Origin: Bradyrhizobium sp. sGM-13
Lineage (GTDB): Bacteria > Pseudomonadota > Alphaproteobacteria > Rhizobiales > Xanthobacteraceae
Reading direction: 5' to 3'
Length of the DNA stretch: 64,000 nucleotides
Assembly: GCF_018398875.1 (NCBI RefSeq)
Contig: NZ_JAGWDK010000022.1
Coordinates: forward strand, 1 to 64,000
Shown in pieces: positions 54,832 to 63,900 of this stretch; position 1 is the stretch's first letter, and each line of letters starts with the position of its first letter. Both the position numbers and the translations under genes were made by a program. The notes beneath the pieces are model-generated. The model saw nothing but the letters and a program-made list of their open reading frames with translations, ran no database searches and had not been told where the DNA came from.

Positions 54832-55622
54832 GGCGCGGTCTCCGCCACCCGGCCGCGCGCGACGTCGAGGAACACGTCTTCCAGCGTGGTGCGGTTGTAG
54901 CGCGCCATGATCTGGTCGGGGCTGTCATCATCCTCGATACGGCCGCGCTTCATGATTATGACGCGATCGCACAGCCGCTCCACTTCCAGCATGTTGTGCG
55001 AGGCCAGCAGGATGGTGGCGTCATGGGTCCTGCGATAGGTCTGCAAATGCTGCCGCACCCAGTCTGCGGTATCTGGATCGAGCGAGGCCGTCGGCTCGTC
55101 GAGCAACAGCAGCTCCGGCTGGTTGATCAGCGCCTTCGCCAGCGCGACGCGGGTCTTCTGTCCGGCCGATAGCTTGCCATTGGCGCGATCGAGAAAATCT
55201 TTCAGGTCGAGGTCGGAGGCGAGCTGCGCGATGCGCTCGGCGAGATTCTCCACCGCATAGAGCCGCCCGAAAATGGTAAGGTTCTGCCGCACCGTGAGCC
55301 GCATCGGCATATCGACATACGGGCTCTCGAAATTCATCCGCCCGAGCACCTCGGCGCTCTGCTCCGGCATCGCATGTCCCAGCACCTGGACGCGACCCGA
55401 GGTCGGCAGCACCAGTCCCATGATCATGGCAATGGTCGTGGTCTTGCCGGCGCCATTGCCGCCGAGCAGCCCGGTGACGCTGCCGCGCGCGATCCGGAAC
55501 GAGATATCGTCAACCGCGCGGGTGGTCTTGTAGAGCTTTATCAGATGCGCAACCTCGATCGCGGCGGGACCTTGCGACCCGGCCGCGGGCGATTGCGCTG
55601 GTACTGTCCCGCTATCGGCCAT
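54828..55622 (-). CDS. ABC exporter ATP-binding protein
   Basis: The 264-residue ATPase has Walker A GGNGAGKTT, the signature LSAGQKTR, Walker B LLLLDEPTA and a distal His in ASHNMLEVE. It resembles the NatA/CcmA class used with ABC-2 permeases. ATG 55622 is preferred over an upstream start, since the family begins just before IEVAHLIKLY. It is divergent from the regS gene, with a 128-bp shared control region. Confidence 0.9.
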   Translation of the reverse strand: MADSGTVPAQSPAAGSQGPAAIEVAHLIKLYKTTRAVDDISFRIARGSVTGLLGGNGAGKTTTIAMIMGLVLPTSGRVQVLGHAMPEQSAEVLGRMNFESPYVDMPMRLTVRQNLTIFGRLYAVENLAERIAQLASDLDLKDFLDRANGKLSAGQKTRVALAKALINQPELLLLDEPTASLDPDTADWVRQHLQTYRRTHDATILLASHNMLEVERLCDRVIIMKRGRIEDDDSPDQIMARYNRTTLEDVFLDVARGRVAETAP

Positions 55623-55750
55623 TACGGCCCGTTCATTGAGCCATTGCGACTGATAGCGCAAGGCTTTGCACTCCTGGGCGGCGGGCGGGCCTGCACCCCG
55701 CGAAATCCAGCAAATTTGTGATCGTGCGCTGCGACCGTTAAACTCCGGCA

Positions 55751-57076
55751 ATGTCCGACGTCGCAGCCTCCGATTTCCGCCATCCGCATCGCTATGTCCG
55801 TCTCGACACGATCCTCCGGCTGCGCTGGCTGGCGGCGCTCGGCCAGCTCACCGCGATCTTCATCGTGGCGCATGGGCTGGAGTTCGACCTTCCCGTTGTT
55901 GCCTGCGTGGCCGTCGTCGGCATCTCGGCGCTGCTCAATCTTGCGCTGCAGGTTGCCTTCAACCCGATGCAACGGCTGGAACCGGTCTATGCGGCGGCGC
56001 TGCTCGCGCTCAACATCGTCGAACTGGCCGCGCTGTTGTTCCTGACCGGGGGTTTGCAGAATCCGTTTTCATTTCTGTTCCTCGGCCCCGTCCTGATCTC
56101 GGCAACGGTGCTGCCGATCCGGATGACGGTTGGCCTCGGGCTGTTGGCGGTCGCCTGCTCCTCGGTGCTGGTGTTCTTCCATCTGCCGCTCCCCTGGGAC
56201 AGCGAAGACCCGCTGGTGCTGCCGCCGATCTATCTGTTCGGCGTCTGGCTCTCGATCGTGCTCGCGATCGGCGTTACCAGTCTCTACGCGTTCCAGGCGA
56301 CGGAGGAGGCGCGCAAACTTTCCGACGCGCTGGCCGCAACCGAGCTGGTGCTGACGCGCGAGCAGCATCTGACCCAGCTTGACGGGCTGGCTGCCGCTGC
56401 CGCGCATGAACTCGGCACGCCGCTGTCGACGATCTTCCTGATTTCGCGGGAGCTGGAAAAGACCGTCGAGGACAACGATCAATTGGCCTCCGATCTGAAG
56501 ACCCTGCGCGAGCAGGCGCAGCGCTGCCGCGACATCCTCGCCAAGATCACCCAGCTTTCCTCGTCCGGGGCGCCATTCGATCTTATGCCGCTGTCTACGC
56601 TGATCGAGGAAGTGGTGGCGCCGCACCGTGATTTTGGCGTCACGATCAGGGTGCGGCTTGCTGTCGCAGCCACCCGCGAGCCTGTCGGCGCCCGGAACCC
56701 GGCGATTCTGTATGGTGTCGGCAACATCCTGGAGAACGCCGTCGATTTCGCGCGGACAACGGTAGAGGTTAACGCCTGGTGGAACGCGGATACGGTCGAA
56801 ATCGTCATCTCCGATGACGGCCCCGGCATCGCGCCCGACATGCTGAAACGGATCGGCGAGCCCTATTTATCAAGGCGTCGCAGCGCCGATGAAACCCACC
56901 GCGAACGCGCCGGCCTCGGCCTTGGTGTGTTTATCGCCCGAACGCTCCTGGAACGCACCGGCGCAAAGGTCTCGTTCTCCAACCGGACCTTTCCCGATCA
57001 CGGTGCCGTGGTGCGGATCGCGTGGCCGCGCGTCCGCTTCGAAGCCGAGGAAAATGCTGCGGGGCCAGTGGATTAA
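55751..57076 (+). CDS. regS: RegB/RegS-type redox sensor histidine kinase
   Basis: The 441-residue kinase has six transmembrane helices (about 25-180) and the quinone-sensing signature GGLQNPF at 100-106. The H-box is AAAHELGTPLST with phospho-His219. The redox Cys259 is in AQRCRDILA, matching the disulphide-forming Cys of RegB. The ATPase G1 region is DDGPGIAP and G2 is GLGLGVFIA. It controls carbon, nitrogen and respiratory genes with redox state in related bacteria, and in Bradyrhizobium RegSR activates fixR-nifA. It is followed by its cognate regulator. Confidence 0.93.
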   Translation: MSDVAASDFRHPHRYVRLDTILRLRWLAALGQLTAIFIVAHGLEFDLPVVACVAVVGISALLNLALQVAFNPMQRLEPVYAAALLALNIVELAALLFLTGGLQNPFSFLFLGPVLISATVLPIRMTVGLGLLAVACSSVLVFFHLPLPWDSEDPLVLPPIYLFGVWLSIVLAIGVTSLYAFQATEEARKLSDALAATELVLTREQHLTQLDGLAAAAAHELGTPLSTIFLISRELEKTVEDNDQLASDLKTLREQAQRCRDILAKITQLSSSGAPFDLMPLSTLIEEVVAPHRDFGVTIRVRLAVAATREPVGARNPAILYGVGNILENAVDFARTTVEVNAWWNADTVEIVISDDGPGIAPDMLKRIGEPYLSRRRSADETHRERAGLGLGVFIARTLLERTGAKVSFSNRTFPDHGAVVRIAWPRVRFEAEENAAGPVD

Positions 57077-57192
57077 AAGGCGTTAAGGATTGAGGAAACC
57101 GGGGCTGCTCGACGCTGGGGCCCTTGGCAGTGCAAAATTACCGCGCCATATGGTCTATAAGTGCTCCGCATCCGCAACCGGGATACCTTGCC

Positions 57193-57747
57193 TTGAACGA
57201 CATCGCCGAACTGAACGATCTCGCCGACCGCTCGCTGCTGATCGTCGAGGACGACAAGCCGTTTCTGGAGCGCCTGTCGCGAGCGATGGAAACCCGCGGT
57301 TTCGCGGTGACATCCTGTGACACCGTGTCCGACGGGCTGGCGCAGATCAACAAGTCAGCACCGGCCTTTGCGGTCGTGGACCTGCGGCTCGGCGACGGCA
57401 ACGGGCTCGATGTGGTGTCGGCGCTCAAGCGCAAGCGCCCCGACGCGCGCACCATTGTGCTGACCGGCTACGGCAACATCGCAACCGCCGTCACGGCGGT
57501 GAAGATGGGCGCGGTGGACTACCTCTCGAAACCTGCTGACGCCGACGACGTGGTTGCGGCGCTGCTGGCCAGCGGCACCGAGAAATCCGAGCTGCCGTCC
57601 AATCCGATGTCGGCGGATCGCGTGCGCTGGGAACACATCCAGCGCATCTATGAAATGTGCAACCGCAACGTCTCCGAAACCGCGCGGCGCCTGAACATGC
57701 ACCGCCGCACCCTGCAGCGGATTCTCGCGAAGCGCGCGCCGCGGTGA
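57193..57747 (+). CDS. regR: RegA/RegR-type response regulator
   Basis: The 184-residue regulator has a receiver domain with VEDDKPFLERL, Asp63 in VVDLRLGDGNGLD, and LTGYGNIATAVTAVK. A Fis-type HTH closes it: NVSETARRLNMHRRTLQRILAKRAPR, nearly invariant in this family. TTG 57193 is the best start, since the translation begins there with the family pattern. An earlier TTG at 57124 is in frame but adds non-similar sequence. It forms the RegSR pair with the upstream kinase. Confidence 0.94.
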   Translation: MNDIAELNDLADRSLLIVEDDKPFLERLSRAMETRGFAVTSCDTVSDGLAQINKSAPAFAVVDLRLGDGNGLDVVSALKRKRPDARTIVLTGYGNIATAVTAVKMGAVDYLSKPADADDVVAALLASGTEKSELPSNPMSADRVRWEHIQRIYEMCNRNVSETARRLNMHRRTLQRILAKRAPR

Positions 57748-57774
57748 TTCTTGTAGAGACGTAGGGTGCCCACC

Positions 57775-58010
57775 CTACAGCACCTTCGCCAAATCTCGCT
57801 GCCCCTGCGGATCAATCAATTGGTTGATCCGCTGCGTAGCCGCCATAACAAAGCGTACCGTCATTGATCTGCGCGTTTCCGCAGGCAGGCGATGCTGGGG
57901 CGCCTACAGATGCGCGCGACAGGTATCGGCTATAGTCATCGGCATCCAGAGGGAAATCTCGTACGGCGGGGTACGCATGGGCAAAGACCGGTCGCAACGA
58001 CGTACGACCC
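57775..58010 (-). pseudogene. Decayed C-terminal fragment of an mmcB-like gene
   Basis: Reading the minus strand with the correct frame gives QHRLPAETRRSMTVRFVM, then AATQRINQLIDPQG and a short tail before TAG at 57775. This aligns well with the end of intact MmcB (EHRLPAATRKSMTLRFAM, AAAQRISRLVDPQG) encoded at 59795. Further in, an in-frame TAG and a gap break it (DTCRAHL then stop). It is a diverged second copy, not a recent duplication. The sulP gene lies between the fragment and the intact gene. Confidence 0.8.
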
Positions 58011-58049
58011 TGAACTAATGAGCCCGGCCGGACCTGGGAGTGACCGGCA

Positions 58050-59771
58050 ATGAAGCATTGGATGCGCTGGCTGCCAGGTCTTGACACCCTCCTTCGATAT
58101 GAAGCGGGGTGGCTCAGGCACGATATCCTCGCCGGGCTTGCGCTGTCGGCCATGCTGGTCCCGGTTGGCATTGCCTACGCGGAGGCGTCTGGCTTGCCCG
58201 GCATCTACGGTCTGTACGCGACCATCATTCCACTCTTTGCCTACGCATTGTTCGGCCCAAGCCGCATCCTCGTGCTGGGACCGGACTCAGCTCTTGTAGC
58301 TATCATCCTTGGCGTTGTCGTTCCGTTGTCTGGCGGGGATCCGGTCCGTGCGGCAGCCTTGGCCGGCATGATGGCAATCGTTTCCGGGGCGGTACTCATG
58401 CTGGCAGGCATCGCGCGCCTGGGCTTTGTGACCGAGCTGCTCTCCAAACCGATACGCTACGGCTACATGAACGGAATTGCATTGACCGCATTGATCAGCC
58501 AGCTACCAAAGCTGTTCGGCCTCTCGATCGAGAGCGAAGGATCTTTGCGGAGCTTGTGGGCGATCGCCGGTGCCTTCCTTGAAGGAAAGACCAACTGGGT
58601 GGCCTTCGGGATCGGGCTCGGCACGTTGACGGTTATTCTGCTGCTCCAGAAATACAAGCGGCTGCCGGGCATTCTGATTGCAGTCGTCGCGGCAACCGCC
58701 GCTGTCGCTGCGCTGGAACTTACGACGCGTTACAACGTGGCTGTTCTGGGTCCCCTTGCACAGGGTCTGCCGGGTTTCGCCGTTCCCTGGATCGGCCCCG
58801 CCGATATAGTCCCGGTGCTGATCGGCGGTTGCGCGATCGCCATGGTATCTTTTGCAGATACCAGCGTGCTTTCGCGGGCCTATGCCGCACGACTGGGCGT
58901 TCATGTCGATCCCAACCAGGAGATGGTGGCGCTCGGCGCCGCCAATCTGGCAACCGGTCTTTTTCAAGGTTTTCCGATCAGCAGCAGCAGTTCGCGTACG
59001 CCTGTTGCGGAAGCCGCCGGCGCCCGCACTCAACTGACCTGCATCGTTGGTGCGCTTGCCATCGCGTTCCTTCTGCTGGCGGCACCCAACCTCCTTCAGT
59101 ATTTGCCTAACGCTGCGTTGGCCGCTGTCGTCATCGCCGCTGCGATCAGCTTGATTGAGGTCACCGATCTCAAACGGATCTTCCGCATTCAGCCGTGGGA
59201 GTTCTGGCTATCGATCATCTGCTTTGCCGGCGTTGTCGCGCTCGGAGTGATTCCGGGAATAGGTCTGGCAATCGCTATCGCCATTGCCGAATTTCTATGG
59301 GACGCTTGGCGCCCGCACTCCGCCGTATTGGGGCGCGCCGACGGCGTCAAAGGTTATCACGACATCACGAGATATACGGATGCACGCCAGATCCCCGGGC
59401 TGGTTCTGTTCCGATGGGATGCGCCTCTGTTCTTCGCCAACGCTGAATTTTTCAAGGAGCGCGCTCTGGACGCGGTTGCGAAATCCCCGACGCCCGTCCG
59501 TTGGCTGGTCGTTGCGGCGGAGCCGGTCACCGGCGTTGACGTCACCGCCGGCGATACGCTCGCCGTATTGGACGAGACGTTGCACGCTCAGGGTATCGAG
59601 CTTTGTTTTGCCGAACTCAAGGATCCCGTAAAGGACAGGCTGAAGAAATTCGGCTTATTGGCGCAGCTTGGCGAGAATTGCTTTTTCCCAACCGTCGGCG
59701 CGGCCGTTTCCGGCTACCTGGAAGCCCATGACGTTGAGTGGGAGGACTGGGAAGACCGAGCCAAACGTTAG
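58050..59771 (+). CDS. SulP family inorganic anion transporter
   Basis: The 573-residue protein has about eleven to fourteen hydrophobic helices in the SulP arrangement. It includes VPVGIAYAEASGLPGIYGLY and the SLC26-type motif FPISSSSSRTPVAEAAGA. A cytoplasmic STAS domain (about 445-560) follows. It would import sulfate or another inorganic anion by proton or sodium symport; the substrate is not certain. GGGAG precedes the ATG at 58050. The gene is placed between an mmcB remnant and intact mmcB, and its codon choice is less biased than in its neighbours, so it may be acquired. Confidence 0.92.
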   Translation: MKHWMRWLPGLDTLLRYEAGWLRHDILAGLALSAMLVPVGIAYAEASGLPGIYGLYATIIPLFAYALFGPSRILVLGPDSALVAIILGVVVPLSGGDPVRAAALAGMMAIVSGAVLMLAGIARLGFVTELLSKPIRYGYMNGIALTALISQLPKLFGLSIESEGSLRSLWAIAGAFLEGKTNWVAFGIGLGTLTVILLLQKYKRLPGILIAVVAATAAVAALELTTRYNVAVLGPLAQGLPGFAVPWIGPADIVPVLIGGCAIAMVSFADTSVLSRAYAARLGVHVDPNQEMVALGAANLATGLFQGFPISSSSSRTPVAEAAGARTQLTCIVGALAIAFLLLAAPNLLQYLPNAALAAVVIAAAISLIEVTDLKRIFRIQPWEFWLSIICFAGVVALGVIPGIGLAIAIAIAEFLWDAWRPHSAVLGRADGVKGYHDITRYTDARQIPGLVLFRWDAPLFFANAEFFKERALDAVAKSPTPVRWLVVAAEPVTGVDVTAGDTLAVLDETLHAQGIELCFAELKDPVKDRLKKFGLLAQLGENCFFPTVGAAVSGYLEAHDVEWEDWEDRAKR

Positions 59772-59794
59772 GATGGACTGGCTCTCATCCCGAA

Positions 59795-60280
59795 CTAGAA
59801 CTCCCCATGCCCTTGCGGATCGACCAGACGGCTGATGCGCTGGGCTGCGGCCATGGCAAAACGCAGCGTCATCGATTTCCGCGTCGCGGCCGGCAGGCGA
59901 TGCTCGGGCGCTTCGCAATGCAGATAAGCGCCATAGGCGTCGGCGATGATCAGGCCGGTGTCTTGCGGGAAGATCTCGCACGGCAGATCCTGCGTGAAGG
60001 CGAAGAACAGCCGGTCGCAATGCATCCGGTAATCCTGCCATTTCTGGTCGGCGCGCAGATCTTCCACCGACGACTTGATCTCGACGATCCAGATCTCGCC
60101 CTTCTCGTTCAGCGCCACCAGGTCGGCACGCCGGCCCGACGGTAGCGGCAATTCGCTGACGCAGGAAAAGCCCAACGACCGTAGCAGCCGCGCGGTGCCG
60201 CGCGCGATCGCCAGTGCCGCCTCCGACTGACGACGGTCGGGCGGAGGCACGAGGCTGATGTGGCGGGCGGGTGATTCCAT
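59795..60280 (-). CDS. mmcB: MmcB family DNA repair protein
   Basis: The 161-residue protein has a PD-(D/E)xK nuclease-type core: GRRADLVALNEKGEIWIVEI and KSSVEDL, with acidic residue pairs and Lys in the right spacing. The family is named after a Caulobacter gene linked to mitomycin C resistance, so a role in crosslink repair is plausible. Its 3' end is homologous to the pseudogene at 57775-58010. No clear LexA box was found upstream. Confidence 0.87.
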   Translation of the reverse strand: MESPARHISLVPPPDRRQSEAALAIARGTARLLRSLGFSCVSELPLPSGRRADLVALNEKGEIWIVEIKSSVEDLRADQKWQDYRMHCDRLFFAFTQDLPCEIFPQDTGLIIADAYGAYLHCEAPEHRLPAATRKSMTLRFAMAAAQRISRLVDPQGHGEF

Positions 60281-60329
60281 GATGCTCGAACCTTAGCCGA
60301 TTCCGGGCAGTCCAACAGGCGGTTCCTCG

Positions 60330-60467
60330 CCGAGTCGCCCGCAAATTTGTCCCTCGGGCCCCGGCTCAGCGTTCGCGGAGCCTGTCATCACTCCGCGAGC
60401 GCCCTTGCGCTCGTCGCTGGGCGCGCGTTCGCGCGACCCGTTGGCTCGCTTGGCCGGGACGACAAGT
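60330..60467. repeat. Palindrome-rich intergenic stretch
   Basis: The gap between mmcB and the RMD1 gene contains CGTTCGCGGAGCCTGTCATC and a matching CTCCGCGAGCGCCC run, plus short hairpins such as GCGCGCGTTCGCGCG. It looks like a degenerate intergenic element. No gene is seen. Confidence 0.45.
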
Positions 60468-61343
60468 TCAGGGGTGCCGGCCCATCGCGAGCTGGTAGAT
60501 CGTCACCAGAACTTCGAACAGGATCAGGAGCACGATAATCACTTCGAGCCGAAGCGAGCGACGCGTGTCGATGATATCGGTCAACACCTGCGCGCTCTCG
60601 GCAATCACGGCGAGCTTGTGGTTCAGCGATTCCGCACGCTCATTGAGCTCGTACTCGTCCTCCAGCCGGGCATACAGCCGCTCCAAATGCGGCTTATCCC
60701 AGAGCACGTCGGGTTTCTCTGCCACCTCGACCGGCCCAGACACCCGATGCCGCACCAGAAGCGCGCTGCCGATATTTTTCAGGATCGAGCGACGGCTGCC
60801 GCGCATGCGCCCGCTCAGCGCCAGTTCCCGCGCGAACGGTTCGGTCGTGTCAAATACGCTGGCAACCTCGCGTTCATGCCGAGCCAGAACAACGCTCTTC
60901 GCCAGCGCCTCGCCGATCAGGATCAGCCGCTCGGGCGAAAGGCTTTGCAAGCAGATCGGCCCGCCCGGTGGAATCTGGTCCTCCTTTTCCGCGGCCAGCT
61001 CTATGATTGCGATTTCCTCGTCGCGCCGCGCAAACTTCCCGGTCATGCGGTGATCCAGGCCGCGGAGAAATTCCTCCTCTTCCAGCGCATTCAGCCCGAC
61101 CAGGACCACCACGCCATAGCGAAACAGGACCGCGACACCGTTTTCATTGACGCGAAATGCCAGTGGCGTCGTTGCCAGCACGTCGCCGCGCTCGAGCCCC
61201 GACGTATTGAGGCGATCGCTGACAAAAAATGCCCGCGCCGTCGTTCGGGCCCCGCCGAGCGGCGATTTGGAGGCTTGGTTTATGACCTGCGCATCCCGGC
61301 CGAAATCACGATCGGCGCCGATGCGATTTCCGTCTTTCGTCAC
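60468..61343 (-). CDS. RMD1/DUF155 family membrane-anchored protein
   Basis: The 291-residue protein belongs to the RMD1 (DUF155) family, known in eukaryotes from the mitochondrial RMND1 protein. It shows FFVSDRLNTSGLERGDVLAT and RYGVVVLVGLNALEEEEFL, an acidic and helical middle, and one C-terminal transmembrane helix (EVIIVLLILFEVLVTIYQLA). The start is a GTG at 61343 with GGAAGGAA seven bases upstream. A TTG further upstream (61424) would add 27 residues. Its role in bacteria is not defined. Confidence 0.85.
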   Translation of the reverse strand: MTKDGNRIGADRDFGRDAQVINQASKSPLGGARTTARAFFVSDRLNTSGLERGDVLATTPLAFRVNENGVAVLFRYGVVVLVGLNALEEEEFLRGLDHRMTGKFARRDEEIAIIELAAEKEDQIPPGGPICLQSLSPERLILIGEALAKSVVLARHEREVASVFDTTEPFARELALSGRMRGSRRSILKNIGSALLVRHRVSGPVEVAEKPDVLWDKPHLERLYARLEDEYELNERAESLNHKLAVIAESAQVLTDIIDTRRSLRLEVIIVLLILFEVLVTIYQLAMGRHP

Positions 61344-61432
61344 TAAATATTCCTTCCGTGCAAACCCTACCACGGACTGAAACGGACCCCATACCGGTTC
61401 CCGTCCGTGTTGACCCCTTTTCAAGGTAGAAT

Positions 61433-62113
61433 ATGGTGCCTGCGATGGATGATGAAACCGACACCCAGGCGAAGGCCGGCGCGATGATCGTGCCGGTGAC
61501 GCTGTTCGAGCAGAACTGCACCATCATCTGGCACGAGCCTTCCAAGAAGGCCGTGGTGATCGATCCCGGCGGGGACGTTCCCAAAATTCTGGAGGCGATC
61601 AAGCAGACCGGCGTCACGGTCGAGAAGATCTGGCTGACGCACGGCCATATCGATCATGTCGGCGGCGCCGCCGATTTGCGTGACGCGCTGCAGGTCAAGA
61701 TCGAGGGTCCGCATATCGCCGATAAATTCCTGCTCGACAACGTCGTCTCGAGCGGCGAGCGCTTCGGCATCACCGGGGTGCGCAATTTCGGGCCCGACCG
61801 CTGGCTCGACGAAGGCGATTCTGTCTCGATCGGCGAACTCACCTTCGACATCCTGCACTGCCCCGGCCACTCACCCGGCAGCGTCGTGTTCTTCAACAAG
61901 GAATTGCGCTTCGCCCATGTCGGCGACGTGCTATTCAACGGCTCGGTCGGGCGCACCGACCTGCCTGGCGGCAGCCACGCTACGCTGATCAATTCGATCA
62001 AGGAAAAGCTGTTGCCGCTCGGCGACGACGTCGGCTTCATCTGCGGCCATGGCGCCGGCTCCAGCCTCGGTCAGGAGCGGCTGACCAATCCGTTCCTCAC
62101 CGACGAGATGTGA
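61433..62113 (+). CDS. MBL-fold metallo-hydrolase (glyoxalase II-like)
   Basis: The 226-residue hydrolase has the binuclear zinc motif HGHIDH at 70-75, further ligands in CPGHSPGS (His146) and HVGDVLFNGSVGRTD, and a terminal CGHG. Members of this YcbL-like subgroup cleave S-lactoylglutathione or related thioesters. AAGGTAG precedes the ATG at 61433. It is divergent from the RMD1 gene (89 bp) and convergent with the esterase gene. Confidence 0.9.
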   Translation: MVPAMDDETDTQAKAGAMIVPVTLFEQNCTIIWHEPSKKAVVIDPGGDVPKILEAIKQTGVTVEKIWLTHGHIDHVGGAADLRDALQVKIEGPHIADKFLLDNVVSSGERFGITGVRNFGPDRWLDEGDSVSIGELTFDILHCPGHSPGSVVFFNKELRFAHVGDVLFNGSVGRTDLPGGSHATLINSIKEKLLPLGDDVGFICGHGAGSSLGQERLTNPFLTDEM

Positions 62114-62147
62114 GCTGAAATTGTCCGGCTGACGCTGTGATGTCCGG

Positions 62148-63359
62148 CTACTTCATCAAGCCTGCGGCCGTCAGCGCGCGGGCGATGACGCTGCCGACAT
62201 CGATGCCGCGGCGCTTCGGTTCGCGCGGCGCCGGCTTGTGTTCGCGGACCGGCTTGTGGGTCCTGGACCAGAGTCTCGCGGCGATATCGGACGACTGCAG
62301 GGATTCCGTGGCAGCCGACGGAACGATCTTTGGCGCCTGCGCCGGCCTGGCCGCTTCGCTGGCCGGACTGACGCGCTCGGTCAGGCCAAAAAAATTGGCT
62401 ATGTGATACGACGAGGAGATTCCCGCCTCGATCAGGAACGCGCCTTCCGCGCCGTAGGGCTCGTCGTTGCCGGCAAGCCCCAGCGGCGTACCGTGGGCCA
62501 TATCGGTGATGGTATAGGACTCCACGACGGTCTCGCCGTCTTCATTCCACCAGACCTCGCGCGGATGGCCGTCGACGTCTCCCATCGACATCGGCGCCGC
62601 CGGCAGGCCGTGGACGTCGAGCCACTGCTTGACGATCTCATTGGCGTTGGCCGGGTTGACGGTGCGATCGGCGCTGCCGTGCCACACCGATACTTTCGGC
62701 CATGGTCCCCTGTGCTTGGAGGCCTTGCGCACGAGGTCGCCCAGCTTGCCGGCGGGGCGCGATGTCGACTGCATCATGCCGCCAAGCGCTTCGCGGACAT
62801 TGCTGGCGATACCGTAGGGCAGGCCGGCGATGATGGCGCCGCCTGCAAACACGTCCGGATAGGTCGCCAGCATCACCGAGGTCATCGCGCCGCCGGCGGA
62901 AAGCCCGGTGATGAAGATGCGGCGCGAATCGAGTTTGTGATCGGCAACCATCCGCGCGACCATCTGCCGGATCGAAGCGGCCTCGCCGCGGCCGCGCGCG
63001 ATGTCGCCCGGATTAAACCAGTTGAAGCAGGTGTTGGCGTTGTTCGACGCCTGCTGCTCGGGCATCAGCAACGCGAACCCGTAGCGTTTGGCGAGCGTCG
63101 ACCATCCGGTGCCGAAATCGTACCCGGCTGCGGTCTGGCCGCAGCCATGCAGCACGACGACAAGGGCGCGTGCGGGCAGCAATTGCTCCGGCACGAACGC
63201 GAACATTTTGAGCGCGCCTGGATTGGTACCAAATCCGCTGATTTCGACGAGCGGACTGCCGGCCCCGGGCAACGTGCTTCGGCCATAGATTCCCAAGCCA
63301 TTGAAGCCGTTCAGCTTCGGCAAATGGCGCAGGAATTCGACGTTCTTGGCGAGAGACAA
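62148..63359 (-). CDS. PHB depolymerase family esterase
   Basis: The 403-residue alpha/beta-hydrolase belongs to the LpqC/PHB-depolymerase esterase family. It has oxyanion HGCGQ at 71-75, nucleophile Ser154 in GLSAGG, and a His near MAHGTPLG. It has no clear signal peptide and carries a Pro/Arg-rich tail. The function could be degradation of polyester or feruloyl-type esters. TTG 63359 is chosen because AGGAG lies seven bases upstream; a GTG at 63419 would add 20 residues. Confidence 0.87.
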   Translation of the reverse strand: MSLAKNVEFLRHLPKLNGFNGLGIYGRSTLPGAGSPLVEISGFGTNPGALKMFAFVPEQLLPARALVVVLHGCGQTAAGYDFGTGWSTLAKRYGFALLMPEQQASNNANTCFNWFNPGDIARGRGEAASIRQMVARMVADHKLDSRRIFITGLSAGGAMTSVMLATYPDVFAGGAIIAGLPYGIASNVREALGGMMQSTSRPAGKLGDLVRKASKHRGPWPKVSVWHGSADRTVNPANANEIVKQWLDVHGLPAAPMSMGDVDGHPREVWWNEDGETVVESYTITDMAHGTPLGLAGNDEPYGAEGAFLIEAGISSSYHIANFFGLTERVSPASEAARPAQAPKIVPSAATESLQSSDIAARLWSRTHKPVREHKPAPREPKRRGIDVGSVIARALTAAGLMK

Positions 63360-63900
63360 TTGCAGCTCCTGGGGCGAGTCGTTCCTATGAACGCTACCCA
63401 GAACAGATAGTTGCTGCACTGCAAACTAAAAAGAACGTGCACTGTCATTGCCCACAATCAAATTTTGGCAACTGACGTTAATTTGTCATCCCGTGATCCG
63501 ACGCATCCATGACAGGAATGCGGCGCAGGCGATGATCGACAACGCAAACAGCGCGCACGCGACGACCAGCGCCGGCCGCGCCGACTGGGCTGGTGCGATC
63601 GCGAAGAACAATAGAGGCGACCTGAAAAGGGTGAAGGCGTGCCCGACGTGCTGGAGTCCACTACATCACCGGCGCCTGGAATTAGCTCCTGAAAGTACGC
63701 GTCGGCATCACGCGCGATCTCGAAAAATTTCTCACCGAGACGATCAAGACCCGCGTAATTCCGGGCGGCGGCAAGTCAGCCAACTACGCGCGACAACCAT
63801 GCGCCGGCTGCCCGGCTCCGAGGATTGCCTTGCTCCGGTCCACCCCGTAGGTTTCATGCCAAGCAATTCCAAAGAACAATAGATCCGGAGAGAACCACCC
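63360..63900. other. Intergenic stretch with one possible gene remnant
   Basis: No intact gene is present in these 541 bp. A frame from about 63687 to 63850 reads LLKVRVGITRDLEKFLTETI then KTRVIPGGGKSANYA, which looks protein-like but has a stop codon before it and no start. It may be a decayed fragment of unknown origin. The rest holds nothing recognisable except the promoter region of the last gene. Confidence 0.4.
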
